From NCBI GenBank assembly GCA_008921705.1, contig VFFE01009165.1:424665-488664 (forward strand): DNA of 64,000 bases, in the 5' to 3' direction. The DNA comes from Burhinus oedicnemus (Eukaryota > Chordata > Aves > Charadriiformes > Burhinidae). Positions within the stretch are counted from its first letter, which is position 1. Each line of letters begins with the position of its first letter. Under the pieces are notes generated by a model. The model was not told the DNA's origin. It did no database searches and worked only from the letters and a program-made list of their open reading frames with translations. Both the position numbers and the translations under genes were made by a program. Of the stretch, positions 54,550 through 64,000 are shown piece after piece.

Positions 54550-55005
54550 TAGCGTTACAGTCAGTTAATGGGGGAAATGGAAAACCCTAGAGGTATGTTT
54601 TGCCCGTGCCCTGGAAATAGTCCGCGCCTTGGGAGAGCCTGCCGCCGCTGGCAGCCCCGGCGCGCCCGGACCCCGCCGGCACCGGCCCGGCCGCCCGGGA
54701 CTCTCACTAGGGGTCGCAGGATGCCAAAATATCACAACCTGCTCGCCAGGGCAAGGATGCCAGACCTCCTCCCTGCGAGTTACCTTCGGTGCCATCGCTT
54801 GGAGGCTGCGGGTGATCCTTGGGAACAGGCGCAAGTGCCCCGACGGCGGGGCCGTGTGCTGCCCTGGCTGCCGCTGGCTCCGGCTGCTGGCTCACAACGG
54901 GGGCTCTTCAGGACGGGAGGCGTGAGCCTGGGAAGAAGACGGCACCTAATTATTATTAAATACATGTGTCACGTAAGCCGTAAGAAAGGCCTAATGTTGG
55001 TACAG
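54550..55005 (+). other. Candidate exon spanning a CpG island (unrecognised transcript)
   Basis: A strong 3' splice-site-like sequence (a long T run then CTAG, AG at 54548-54549) lies just upstream, and a good donor, TACAG|GTGAGA (GT at 55006-55007), just downstream, giving a 456-bp potential exon. A frame of 173 codons (54568-55089) runs through it but continues 84 bases past the donor. It is Arg/Pro/Ala-rich in its first part, as GC-rich random sequence would be, and has no domain I recognise. Two other frames of 61-98 codons overlap it, so coding is doubtful. It may instead be a 5' exon of a non-coding RNA or an alternative promoter exon. Confidence 0.25.
54590..54960. promoter_or_regulatory. 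CpG island (internal)
   Basis: About 370 bases with roughly 30 CpG dinucleotides and G+C near two thirds, set in DNA that is otherwise about 60% A+T and CpG-poor. The edges are sharp, at about 54600 and 54950. Islands like this usually mark a promoter or a developmental regulatory element kept unmethylated in the germ line. Direction cannot be read from the sequence; no TATA box is seen. AT-rich, homeodomain-like words (CCTAATTATTATTAAATAC) follow directly at 54945-54965. Confidence 0.75.
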
Positions 55006-58000
55006 GTGAGATTATTTTTGTTGCCGAGCTTAATCTGCATATTAACTGGAAGCTTGGTCAGGCAGCGTTTTCTGTGTTATGTTCATTAAATGCTCACTGG
55101 TGAATATTAAATTTTATTTGTAAGTACCAGTCTCTTCTTCCACAGTGAAGCCCTTGAGCTGTTACTGGTGTTTCAGCACTTCTCCAGCAAACTACCTGAT
55201 TAACTTAATTATGTCCACGCTATCTGAAGGACTACATTAAAAATGTAGGTTACATCAACAGTATTCCTTGTGAAAGTTCTGATACTAAAGTATAATCACA
55301 GGTTGGGTTTCAGAAGAGAGCTTTCTCATCTAGTTTGGTTTAAAAAGCAGTGGCAAACCTCAGGCATGTTCCTATGTCGTTATTTCCCAAACAAACAAAC
55401 ATTCTGTTACTGTGGTGACAGTGAGGATGGAAGTTAGAGAAAGAAATGTAACAAGCGATAACAACAAAACATCCAAATTTACGGATGGAGACAACTGGCA
55501 AACTGATCTGTTCATTAAAGTAAATGGAATTTGGACAGGAGTAGGGAGCTCATTACAAATATATCAAGCAGCCTTATTCTGAGTCAACTGAAATATGCAA
55601 ATATAAAAAATTGTATCCAATAAATAGTTTGACATTTGACACCAATTGAAATAATTTCTTGTAAAGATAAGAATAAACACAAACAGACAGTATCCATTTC
55701 TAAAGAGAGTTCAGTGACAAAGTAATGGCTTTCACCGTATTTATGTATGCATACAGAGAGAAGAAAACAGACTTAGGAAGGAGTAGTAGTAGAAGAGCCC
55801 TTCACAAATTGAAGACTGTTTGAATCATTTAGAATTCATGAGCTATCACTTCCGTAAAGTTAACTCTTAAACCAGGACTATTTCTGGCTGTTTTCACTAT
55901 TAACATAAACCCTCAAATTTTGCACAAAATGTTACAAATTTTTCTACTACAAGGATTTTGATAATACGTCTTTTTGCATTTGTCTGCAATGTCTGCCCTG
56001 CAAACCACTGTTACGTCACTTGCTGAAAAAGAGGATCCACACAGATACAAATTGGCTTATGGTAGACCGAGTTAGGGTTTTTTTAGTTGTTGGGAATAAA
56101 GTGCAGCTTTTATATGGTAAATGCAATTTTTTAACAAATAAAATGCACGTGCACACGCATACTTAAAAAAAATAATCTTACCTGTTGTGGCAGTTCTACA
56201 TAATAATAAACACAAGTATGAACATACACCTTGATTCTTATGCTCCATACTTGAAGATTCCGAGTTGTTCATACGTGCAATGTTTTAAGCCTGTACTCAT
56301 AAAGGCAAGGCTTCAGTGCCTAATCTGAAAAGGGCACTCCTGCCAGCACATGGGAAACCCAAACCTAGATGCCTGGAGTGTGTATAGTAAATCTGACTCT
56401 TCAGATCTGCCGCACGTGCAGAAAATAAATCTATACTGCTTTTGCAGTGAGACTGGACTCTGTATTATATGCAACACAGACCCGTGCGTGTACAAGTGGT
56501 GCCTGGGACGTCTTTCACCCTTTTCTTGGAAGGATGAAAATTTTATGTAAATGGTGGTTGCGTGTTCTGGTTTAATTTTGGAAGTGTTTTGATCTCAGAC
56601 TTCAGTTTGGGTCCTTTATATTGGGAGTGTTTGTGTGTGCACACGTATATGTGCACACAATTGCCAATAACTATCTCTAGTCAGTGACGCCTCTAGTATT
56701 GCAAATTGTATAGCTTTGAGGGGAGGAGGCAAAAAAATGAATTCCAAGGGCTTAGTGCTCTAACTGTCCCCTACTGAAATGGCGGCAAGTTGAGCTCAAA
56801 TTGTAATGCATATGTATATTTGGTATATATGTGCCATTACTGTAAAATATGTATTATTTACAGCAAATATTGATTGGCGTTTGCACAAAACTATCACCTT
56901 GGTGAATGAAAGAGCATCCATCTTTAAAATACAATATAATCCCTGAATCCTCCAGACAGAGGTTATTAATTATTGCTGCATAGTGCATCAGTGTCGTCTT
57001 TTAAAAGAAGCTATACATGCTATACAGTCTAGGAAAATGTTCTACTGTAGTAAAGAAAACTTGGTAACAGGGACAGTACAAAATTTTGGAGAGAGTTAGT
57101 TGGATAATGTGAATGCAATTAAATCAGTTTTGTCATAGACATTTATGATCTTATGCCACTGAAGGTTAGAAAAAGGTACTAGCTAAGCCACCTTAGGTAT
57201 ATGAGGGTTTTTTTGGATAGCTGCACGGTAAAATTCAGTAGCTATGACACTACCTGTATTAATGAAATATATATTAGACAATGTGGAAAGGGCTAAAAGT
57301 TCTCTGCCATGTAGAGAACTTAGGTAAATATTACCACAAATAAAACAAGGTTAATAACTACAAGACAATATTGCTGCCATTGATAGTGCTTGTACCATAG
57401 TTTCTTGCTGCTTTCTGTAAGACAATTGCCATTCTTCCTCCTGAGAGTTGGCCTTATTTATTTTCAGTGATACAGAGTTAGAAGAATATATTGTGTCTAT
57501 TTAGGAAACCCAATTAGGGCAGGGTTCCTCTATTTGCTTTGATTCCTCACCTCCAGTCTCAGTGTTACATGTTATCGTAAGTGATAAATTACAATCTAAA
57601 CTAAACCAGAGGTTTTTCATCTGAGCGGTGTATGGCTCAAAACCGTGAATCCTGTTCTGCAAGGTGCTGAGCTGCTTCATCTTCTAGGAATGAATGGAAG
57701 ATCAAAATGCTCAACAGTCACCCAAGATCAGGCTCATTAGAGGCTTTCTTCTGTCAAAAATCAGCCACTGACTCCCAGCTATGTGACAGTATGCTGAATA
57801 CTGGGGGGTAAGATTAACCCTGTACGCCTAATCAGTCTAATAACAAATGTCACTTCTCAGTCTAACAGCAACATTTGTTCATAGATGAAGGGTGAATAGG
57901 TCTAAGAGTAGCGATATCACTGTTACAGTTCATTAAAATTACATTATTGTATAATTGACAAAGAAACTATATTCACCAGCTACCAATGTCTGAATGATGA

Positions 58001-61000
58001 CTGGTAAGTGATCCTGTTCAGCTCCTATGCAAGTAAGTCAAACGCAAGTTTGCTGTCAACTTTGACAAGGAGCAGCCTCTTACAAAGTTGAGAACTGAAT
58101 CCCGAATGCTTTACCAACTTGTAAAAATAAACTACTAGCTTCAAAACAAACAGCTTTTAGCTGGTTTTTTTGCATGCTAGACAATAAAGTAAACCAAACA
58201 AAATCAAGTTGGCAAACATTTAGATGTCAGTTTTTCATCTGGCAGTCTCTATCTATCTTCTGAAGAACTGCAAGCTAAGCTCTGCTAAGCTTAAAGCTCA
58301 GACTTTGCTTTTTAATTAAGAGGAGGGCAGGATGCCTCCTAATACTTGGAATGCAGCTGGTTTCAGACAAGTGAATATTTAATATGACCTCCTATACTAA
58401 CCTCCTATACCTTCTAGCTTTGAACATTGCTTTAACAATTAAGCTCTTCTGGCCCTGTGTTTAAATAGCTGTCCACAGCTACTGCAAATTGATTTATTAC
58501 TTGATGAGGATCAGGGATGCTGAGCAAACACAGAACAGTTTCTAATTTAAGTACTGCACCACTGCTTTTGTTGTTGTTGCTTGATTACTTGTTTTAACAT
58601 CAGTATGTGTTCTCAATGTAGTTTTATGCTCTTCTGCAGTTGTTAGAGCATTAAAAATGGAGAGGGCATAACACACATGATGTTATAAACAGAGTCTAGT
58701 TGGGTATCTGATATTAAAATTCCCTGACAATAGATGTTAAGTTGCTTACATACCTTTGCTGAATTGTAAAGATTTGGTATGACATTTTTCCATGCTAGGT
58801 ATCTGCTGCAAGCTGATTTTTAGTTTTAATTTTTTGTTCTTCAATGTTTCTTTTAAAACATTATCTTGAATTATCCAGGTGTATCAAAATGAAACTTGCA
58901 AATATATGGGTTTACTCCTAACTAAAAATCATAGCAGTATTTTTGGAAGGGCTTCACTATGCTCAGCCTGTAGGAAATGTAGTTAAATCTTGAGTAGAAG
59001 AGAAAGCAGGAGAGTTATCAGACCTTTTGTCAAGGCATGTATCCTTTTTTTCATTTAACATCACTATGGACTTAAACATCACCACGGTCAGCCTTGAATA
59101 CACGCAGTTTTAGCAGCTCTCTTACTTGAGTGTCTCACCTGCAATGACATTTTACATGATCATTTTGAGCTGTGCCTTGCCTGGATCTGGAACTTAATTG
59201 GGAAGAAGCGATGATTTCCTTTTTAATGCACCTCAGTTGTACCTATGGGATGAGAAAGGGAAGGCTGGCTGACTTGAATAGACAAAGAAGAACTGATCTT
59301 GCGGCACGGTAAAGTCGGCACAAACCTCCTGAGAAAGAACGTGGGATGCAATTAGGGGAAATCAGCAATGGGAACGGTGGACAAATTTTGGGACAATGAA
59401 ATTGTTTGCATAAGGAAACTGGGCCTGAGAAGTAACAGAGTGAAAGCGAAGAGGTAGATGGAAGGTAGCAGACAAGCTAAACTGCCTGAACAGCAATGTG
59501 TAAGGGCTGGAGCTAGGATAACTCTGTAACTGGGAAATAAGGTCAAGGAGCAAGACCAACTTTGTGGTGTGTACCTGGAGTAAAGAACAGACAAGGAAGG
59601 TAAATGTCAACATAACTAGAAGTTAAATCAGGTGAGAAGGCATAAGAAAAGGATCAACTAGATAATGGGAGTGAAAACAAAACAACAAAAACCAACCCTG
59701 CACAGCTGAAGATGAATCTGAGAGTGAGGAGTTCCAGAATACGATTAAAAAAAAGTGCAACTAGGACAGCTGGAACTGGGATGAGAATCAAACACTAGCA
59801 TTAACTAGATATGGAAAACAAAATTGGGATGAACAGCCAAGACTGAAGAGGGAATGAAGACAGGTTAGAAATAACAAGCCAAGATAAGGCAAAACATCGA
59901 CATGGGAAGCAAGCAGATGGGAGTGTGCTATTAAAAAAACACCCTCTCCCAGAGCTTGGAAGGGATCCCAAGATTTGCTGTCCCTCTTCTGCCAGTAATA
60001 ACTGTGAAATCCAGTGGTGAAGAGAGACACATCTTTCAAATGCTGGGCCAAACATGGGCCTACCTACTCGTGCTAACAGGTACTGTGTGGAGGAGCAGAA
60101 GATTCAAAGAGGTGGATGAATTATGTGGGTGTCATTAATGATGGGGCTGCTGCTGGCAGGAGTCCAGTCATGTTTATTCTAGAAACTGAAGGAAGTATTG
60201 AAGAAAAGGAATTATGGGAAGAGAAATGGTGTCTAAAGTCTTCAGAGAGCTGAATGGCTTGAAATTTGAGTCTTAGCCCTTGCCTCTGCCACAGAGTTCC
60301 TTGATAAATCTGTTCAAGACTTTTAAATTACACTTGCTAATTATTTGCTTCTCATTTTCAGATGCCTGAAAACTCCAGGGTTTGATTAGAAGTAGTGGTG
60401 GATACTTGGTGAGTAAAATTACTGCAACTGAAACCAGTGGGAACCAGGCCTTGAAGAAATAAGGTTTTCTATAGTGCCAAGTCCTGGCAGGTCTACGAAG
60501 TATCAAACCAGGCAACCTATAACTGTTTCCCATGTGTAATATTCATATTCCATCACAATATCCCCTCATCTGAGGGGTGCATTATGAAACTAAACTAATT
60601 AATATTTTTGAAGCACATGAATACTGTAGCGACAAGCTGCATAAAAAGCCCATGAGAAAATTAATAACTCTGTATGCAGAGTAGGATCTGAGTAAGTGTG
60701 TAATGAATAAAGCATGGGGCATGCTTTCAAAAATAAAACAGAAAACATAACATTGAAGGGCTTCTTGTTAATTACCAGAGAGATCTGTAGAAAAAAATTG
60801 TATGTGAACACGCAATGAACAACTTTCATAATACATGAGTAGATGTGGGAGAGAATGGAGAAATAAGTTTTCACAGGTGAACTCACTGCTGTTAAGATCA
60901 CGAGTGCTTGATTTTTAACTTCAAAAGTTCAATTTTAGTTTATATAGTTTAATCAGTATATATTTATGATTGTGTGTATGCCTGTTTGTTACTGTAGACA

Positions 61001-62200
61001 GTCTATTTACTACAATGCACTTTCAGCTTCAGTATTTCCCTACAGAACAACAATTTGGGGAACTGGGAACTACTTAAACACAGTTTCAGCTGTTTCAGAA
61101 GTGCTCCAGGTACCTCAGAGACAAGGAAAGGGTTTATGGGGAGATAAAAGCAGGAAGGTAACCAGCTCCTGCTGAACTTCACTGTGTGAGCCTCCTGAAA
61201 AATCCCACAAGTCCCAGTCCCAAGGAGCTGACCAGCCATGGTCTTCAGCCTTCAAAGCCCTAAGGCATGCGCTGAGCTTGACGTTTGTGAATAAGCCCAT
61301 TGTGTCCACCCACCTAAAACTCCACGAGATGCAGGCCTAAGCAGGAGACAGATAGCCAAAGAATGAGGAGGAGGTGTGAGCAACGATGTTTCAGATGTGT
61401 TTTTTTAGTTCTGTGATTGTGTCTGTCTTTCTTACATACTTGTCCCTTTTTTAAAGTTCTTTTTTTTTGTGTGTAGGAAGAGCAGAAAAGCCTCCAGCTT
61501 TCTGGATTAAAAAAACTCATAAAAATACCACCACCACTTTTAACATAACTGCATTTACCATTATCTGTGTCCCTGTAATATACCCCCAAACCAGAAAATT
61601 TACAGGAAAAGGGAAAATGCTTGGAGTTTTGTTGTTGCTGTTGTTGTGTTCCTTTGGTTGGTTCCCTTCCAGCTTAAGCATTCTGTCTTCCTGGCTATGT
61701 GTTCGTTTCTTTGGAAACGGCTGTAGGATGGATTTTTGATTGACTGTGTTGTCAGATGGATTATCAGAGTTGTGAGCTTTTTGGAATGGTAGACATGAAT
61801 GTGTGATAAGAAAAAAATATTTTGTACTTAAAATGTTTCAAAATTTTGCATCATGAAAGAAGCTAGATTGAATATTTAAGAGGTTACTTAGGGAAAAAGG
61901 GGGTTTTTGTTGTTTTTTTTTTTTAAATGTCAACTGGTTTGGTTACAAGGAAAAAATTTCTCTTAATATGAGGAAAGGTTTTTACTAATGTGACTGATGG
62001 GAATATTAATACCTAAGCAACGTCGAATAGTTTCTGCAGAGCTGCAACCCTTATTTTGAACAGTAATTCTAATGTGTAGCTCCTCTGGATTACAAGCAGA
62101 AAACAGCTTTTACCCCGACCTATACACACATTTATTTGTTACAGCACTTATGTGCCCAGATTTCTGCATGATTCCCATGTAGCGTTTCCGAGTTTGCTTC
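55006..62200. other. AT-rich non-coding DNA with a purine-biased stretch
   Basis: No gene is supported; frames are at most 100 codons. A 10-bp-stem hairpin lies at 56634-56659. From about 59200 to 59960 the plus strand is purine-rich (many GGAAG and AAGAA words). This depletes stops on the minus strand and produces pairs of overlapping 80-87 codon frames there (59352-59613 and 59788-60055), so these are composition artefacts, not genes. The stretch may be an old decayed repeat. GTT-type simple patches occur near 58569-58580 and 61629-61648. Confidence 0.5.
56634..56659. other. Perfect 10-bp stem hairpin in TG/CA-rich DNA
   Basis: TGTGTGCACA (56634-56643) and TGTGCACACA (56650-56659) are exact reverse complements around CGTATA. 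Alternating purine-pyrimidine runs like this can also adopt Z-DNA. Probably derived from simple TG repeats. Confidence 0.75.
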
Positions 62201-62268
62201 CTGTCTTAGTCAGGGCTCTGCAAGGCCAGCTGTCCTCCAGGCTGCAAGCGGTCGGTGCTGCTCCGCTA

Positions 62269-62293
62269 GGGCTGGGGATGCTGGGGTCGGGGG
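62269..62293 (+). promoter_or_regulatory. Canonical G-quadruplex motif
   Basis: Four G tracts (3, 4, 4 and 5 G) separated by loops of 2, 5 and 2 bases on the plus strand. This meets the usual G3+N1-7 rule with short loops, which favours stable folding. Such motifs are common near promoters and can affect transcription or replication. Confidence 0.75.
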
Positions 62294-62318
62294 CAGATTG
62301 CCGGCTGGAGGCTGAGGG

Positions 62319-62326
62319 TGACGTCA
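62319..62326. promoter_or_regulatory. Full palindromic CRE (TGACGTCA)
   Basis: Complete CREB/ATF consensus in the sequence GGGTGACGTCAGTG. Unlike the copy at 41425 it sits in a G+C-rich cluster beside a G-quadruplex and close to a CpG island, the usual setting of functional CREs. Confidence 0.5.
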
Positions 62327-62400
62327 GTGCCTACCTTGCCGGGAGAGTTAATCTCCCGCTGGAGAGAGACTCTAATAATCTCCTCGCTGGGGAGACTGGC

Positions 62401-63279
62401 GTGTTAAGGATCGCACGTTGTACATTCCTCTTCTGGGGCTGTAAAGCAATCAGCAAAGTCAGTGTTTCTAAAGCTTTATTGACAAACATGTGTGCTGGTT
62501 AGACAGAGGTTGCTTCTTTTGGGGGTCGAGGAGCATAGGCGCAGGAAAGAAAATTAACTTTTTAAAGGTGTGCACGTACGAAACAAGACCGAGCAGAATA
62601 ATAAAATCAGGTTAGGGAGGTCCAATATGTGAAGTGAGTACGTAATTAATGACACCGTGAGATAAACTATCTCATTTGTGGATATATATAACAGAAACTA
62701 GATTTCTGATTGCATCAAACTGGCTTCTTCAGCAAAACACAGCCCACCAAACCGTGACGCCATGCAAGCGAAGGTAGTCATCAGCCCCGACACTGCTCTG
62801 ATGGGTTGACAGGGAAGGGCCTCTAATTAAACTTCCTTGGAGTCAGTTCCAAATGTCTGGGGTGGTTGGTCACAGAAATTACCTTGAGGAAGCGGGGAAA
62901 GGATAACGCCACAAGTTTCTCCGGCTTTTCTGTGACCTGGTATGAGGTGCTTTTTGCAGGCCTTGTGACACACAGCAAACTGAGCTGCTGGGACAGAGAG
63001 CAGCTATTCCTTACGTGCAGGCTGCAGCCTTTCAGTTGCAGCTACTCATTCCTTGGCTTTCAACTTTGGAGCAACAAGACTGAGTTGGGAGTAACGTGGG
63101 CACAACCTGAGTGCCAAAAACATAAGGCAGCACAACGCAGGGATGCTTCAAAGACACTGACGTTACTTGGTGCTGGACTCCTTAATATGCTCTGTTATTA
63201 AGCTGTTGTAAGCTCTGTCTTAACCGACCTTTCCAGTTTTAACGGTATGAACCGCTGAGAGCACCTATCTATAGCAACA
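62401..63279. other. Non-coding DNA between regulatory cluster and CpG island
   Basis: No gene is supported (the longest frame is 111 codons, 62866-63201, without recognisable features). The part at 62560-62850 contains AAAGGTGTG (T-box half-site-like), TACGTAATTAATGAC (homeodomain-type) and CTAATTAAAC words, and it reads like a conserved non-coding element; conservation was not tested. Confidence 0.35.
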
Positions 63280-63900
63280 CTGACCCTTCATTCGCAGGAG
63301 GGCAGGGGCAGACGTGGCGACTTCGGGCAGGCAGTATCGGGTTTGTCTCGCCTTTCCTCCCCCCCCCGTTTGGGAGCAGCTCGGCCTCGATAGCGGCGAT
63401 AGCAAGCTCTGCCTACCCCCTCGATAGCGGCGATAGCAAGCTCTGCCTACCCGGAGTTTGCGTAACCGCCTTTCACCGCGCCGGCGCTGCGCTCCCCCCA
63501 CCTCCCCGCGGCGGCACCTGGGGCGGCGCGGAGGGCCCGCGCCTGCGGAGGGAAGGGGTGCGCAGGGCGGCTGCCCGGGAGGCGCCGCGCCCCGAGGCGG
63601 CGGTGAGGGGCGCACCGCGCCGCCGGCTCTGCCTGCGCTCCTGGCGCAGCCGGGGGAAGGGGACTATCTCCGGATTTCCACCCCTGCGGGGGGGGGGAAG
63701 GCGGCCGGGAAGTGGTGCAGGGAGAGCGAGCCTGTACGGGCTCGGACGTGAGAGAAAGACGCAGCCGTTTCTTCGCGGCAGCCCTTTCAAAAGTCCGTGT
63801 TAAATGTGACACCCCGGCGAAACGGGAGCAGGAGAAACTCCCCGTTACCCACCCCTCGCTCCCGCCTCCCCCCCCGCCCTTTTCCATGGAAACTCGTAAA
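63280..63900. promoter_or_regulatory. Strong CpG island, probable promoter region
   Basis: I count about 68 CpG dinucleotides in 63301-63900, with G+C well above 60% and GC-box-like words (GGGCGG) but no TATA box. It contains a C run (63356-63367), a G run of about ten (63687-63697) and C tracts forming a minus-strand G-quadruplex motif (63848-63879). Frames of 81-146 codons occur in several phases on both strands, which is expected where stop codons are rare, so none is called as a gene. Together with the donor at 63937 it suggests transcription starting near or beyond the right edge. Confidence 0.8.
63385..63452. repeat. 34-bp tandem duplication inside the CpG island
   Basis: The unit TCGATAGCGGCGATAGCAAG followed by CTCTGCCTAC is repeated with a period of exactly 34 bp (starts at 63387 and 63421), identical through 32 bases. 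Each unit itself contains a near-repeat (CGATAGCGGCGATAGC). This is a recent tandem duplication, probably length-polymorphic, lying within the putative promoter island. Confidence 0.95.
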
Positions 63901-63937
63901 AGGAGGAGGAGTAGAGTTTGCTACGGAAAAGTCTCAC

Positions 63938-64000
63938 CTTGGTCTGAAACAGTTTCAGGCGTTTCTGCAGGATCGGAGCTGCCCGTCTCGGGGGAGGGGA
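63938..64000 (-). other. Candidate 5' exon fragment with splice donor (gene unrecognised)
   Basis: On the minus strand the sequence CAGACCAAG|GTGAGAC gives a good donor, with GT at 63937-63936 and the exon ending at 63938. Two of the three minus-strand frames are open over the 63 bases visible: one reads LQKRLKLFQTK at its end, the other SSDPAETPETVSDQ. The third has a stop. The exon continues off the window, so the start codon and phase cannot be set. Its position at the edge of a CpG island fits a first exon. If real, the intron runs leftward through this window. I do not recognise the protein, and it could equally be 5' UTR. Confidence 0.35.

Larger units (their letters stand above)
62200..62400. 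promoter_or_regulatory. Compact G+C-rich putative regulatory element
   Basis: A 200-bp island of higher G+C between AT-rich flanks. In order it holds a four-tract G-quadruplex motif (62269-62293), a full CRE TGACGTCA (62319-62326), a 6-bp inverted repeat GGGAGA/TCTCCC (62341-62357) and an imperfect direct repeat TAATCTCC(T)CGCTGG (62349-62362 and 62376-62390). The clustering, about 1 kb upstream of the strong CpG island, suggests a promoter-proximal enhancer or a minor promoter. An ORF of 116 codons (62152-62502) crosses it but shows no domain and is likely incidental. Confidence 0.45.

Noticed and set aside
54568..55089. 173-codon plus-strand frame as a real protein gene
   Set aside because: Its length is explained by GC-rich composition, the tail is translated AT-rich DNA, there is no recognised domain, and the frame ignores the good donor at 55006. 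Kept only as a candidate exon.
63447..63887. 146-codon minus-strand open frame in the right-hand CpG island
   Set aside because: Gly/Pro/Arg/Ala-rich with no domain, and overlapped by frames of 81-116 codons in other phases and on the other strand. Long frames are expected where CpG-rich DNA lacks stop codons.

Overview
This window looks like about 64 kb of bird nuclear DNA, mostly non-coding. The strongest clue is a CR1 LINE 3' end (about 23971-24271). It has the intact C-terminal reading frame of the CR1 reverse-transcriptase ORF, the usual short 3' UTR and the terminal ATTCTATG octamer repeats of avian CR1. A second, shorter CR1 tail lies in opposite orientation near 44047. Repeat density is very low and most of the sequence is AT-rich and CpG-poor, with a few sharp CpG islands; this fits a bird gene desert or a very long intron. 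I cannot name the species or the locus.

Layout. Positions 1-54500 are AT-rich single-copy-looking DNA with a few small features: a perfect 70-bp direct repeat (4993-5062 and 6383-6452), a MIR-like SINE relic (about 13606-13740), the two CR1 fragments, two possible tRNA-derived SINE relics (near 37800-37910 and 41960-42010), several short perfect hairpins or palindromes, and patches that read like old unclassified repeats (31200-31760, 46370-46970). At 54590-54960 the composition switches abruptly to a CpG island of about 370 bp with about 30 CpGs. It is preceded by a good 3' splice-acceptor-like tract and followed by a CAG|GTGAG donor, so it could be an exon of an unrecognised transcript. From 55000 to 62200 the sequence is AT-rich again, with a purine-biased stretch at 59200-59960. 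At 62200-62400 there is a compact G+C-rich element with a G-quadruplex motif, a full palindromic CRE and a repeated TAATCTCC/CGCTGG module. From about 63280 to the right edge there is a strong CpG island (about 68 CpGs in 600 bp) with a 34-bp tandem duplication and a splice donor on the minus strand at 63938/63937. The simplest reading is that a promoter lies at or just beyond the right edge. If a minus-strand gene starts there, much of this window could be its first intron.

Coding content. Apart from the CR1 remnant I found no protein-coding gene I can support. The open frames of 60-173 codons scattered over both strands have no recognisable domains, and many overlap an equally long frame on the other strand or in another frame. 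The longest (173 and 146 codons) lie in the CpG islands, where stop codons are rare because of base composition. I see no tRNA, rRNA or known microRNA gene, no CRISPR array and no prokaryotic feature. No previously undescribed system is evident. The items most worth checking are the two CpG islands with their splice signals, the 62.2-62.4 kb element and the perfect 70-bp duplication.
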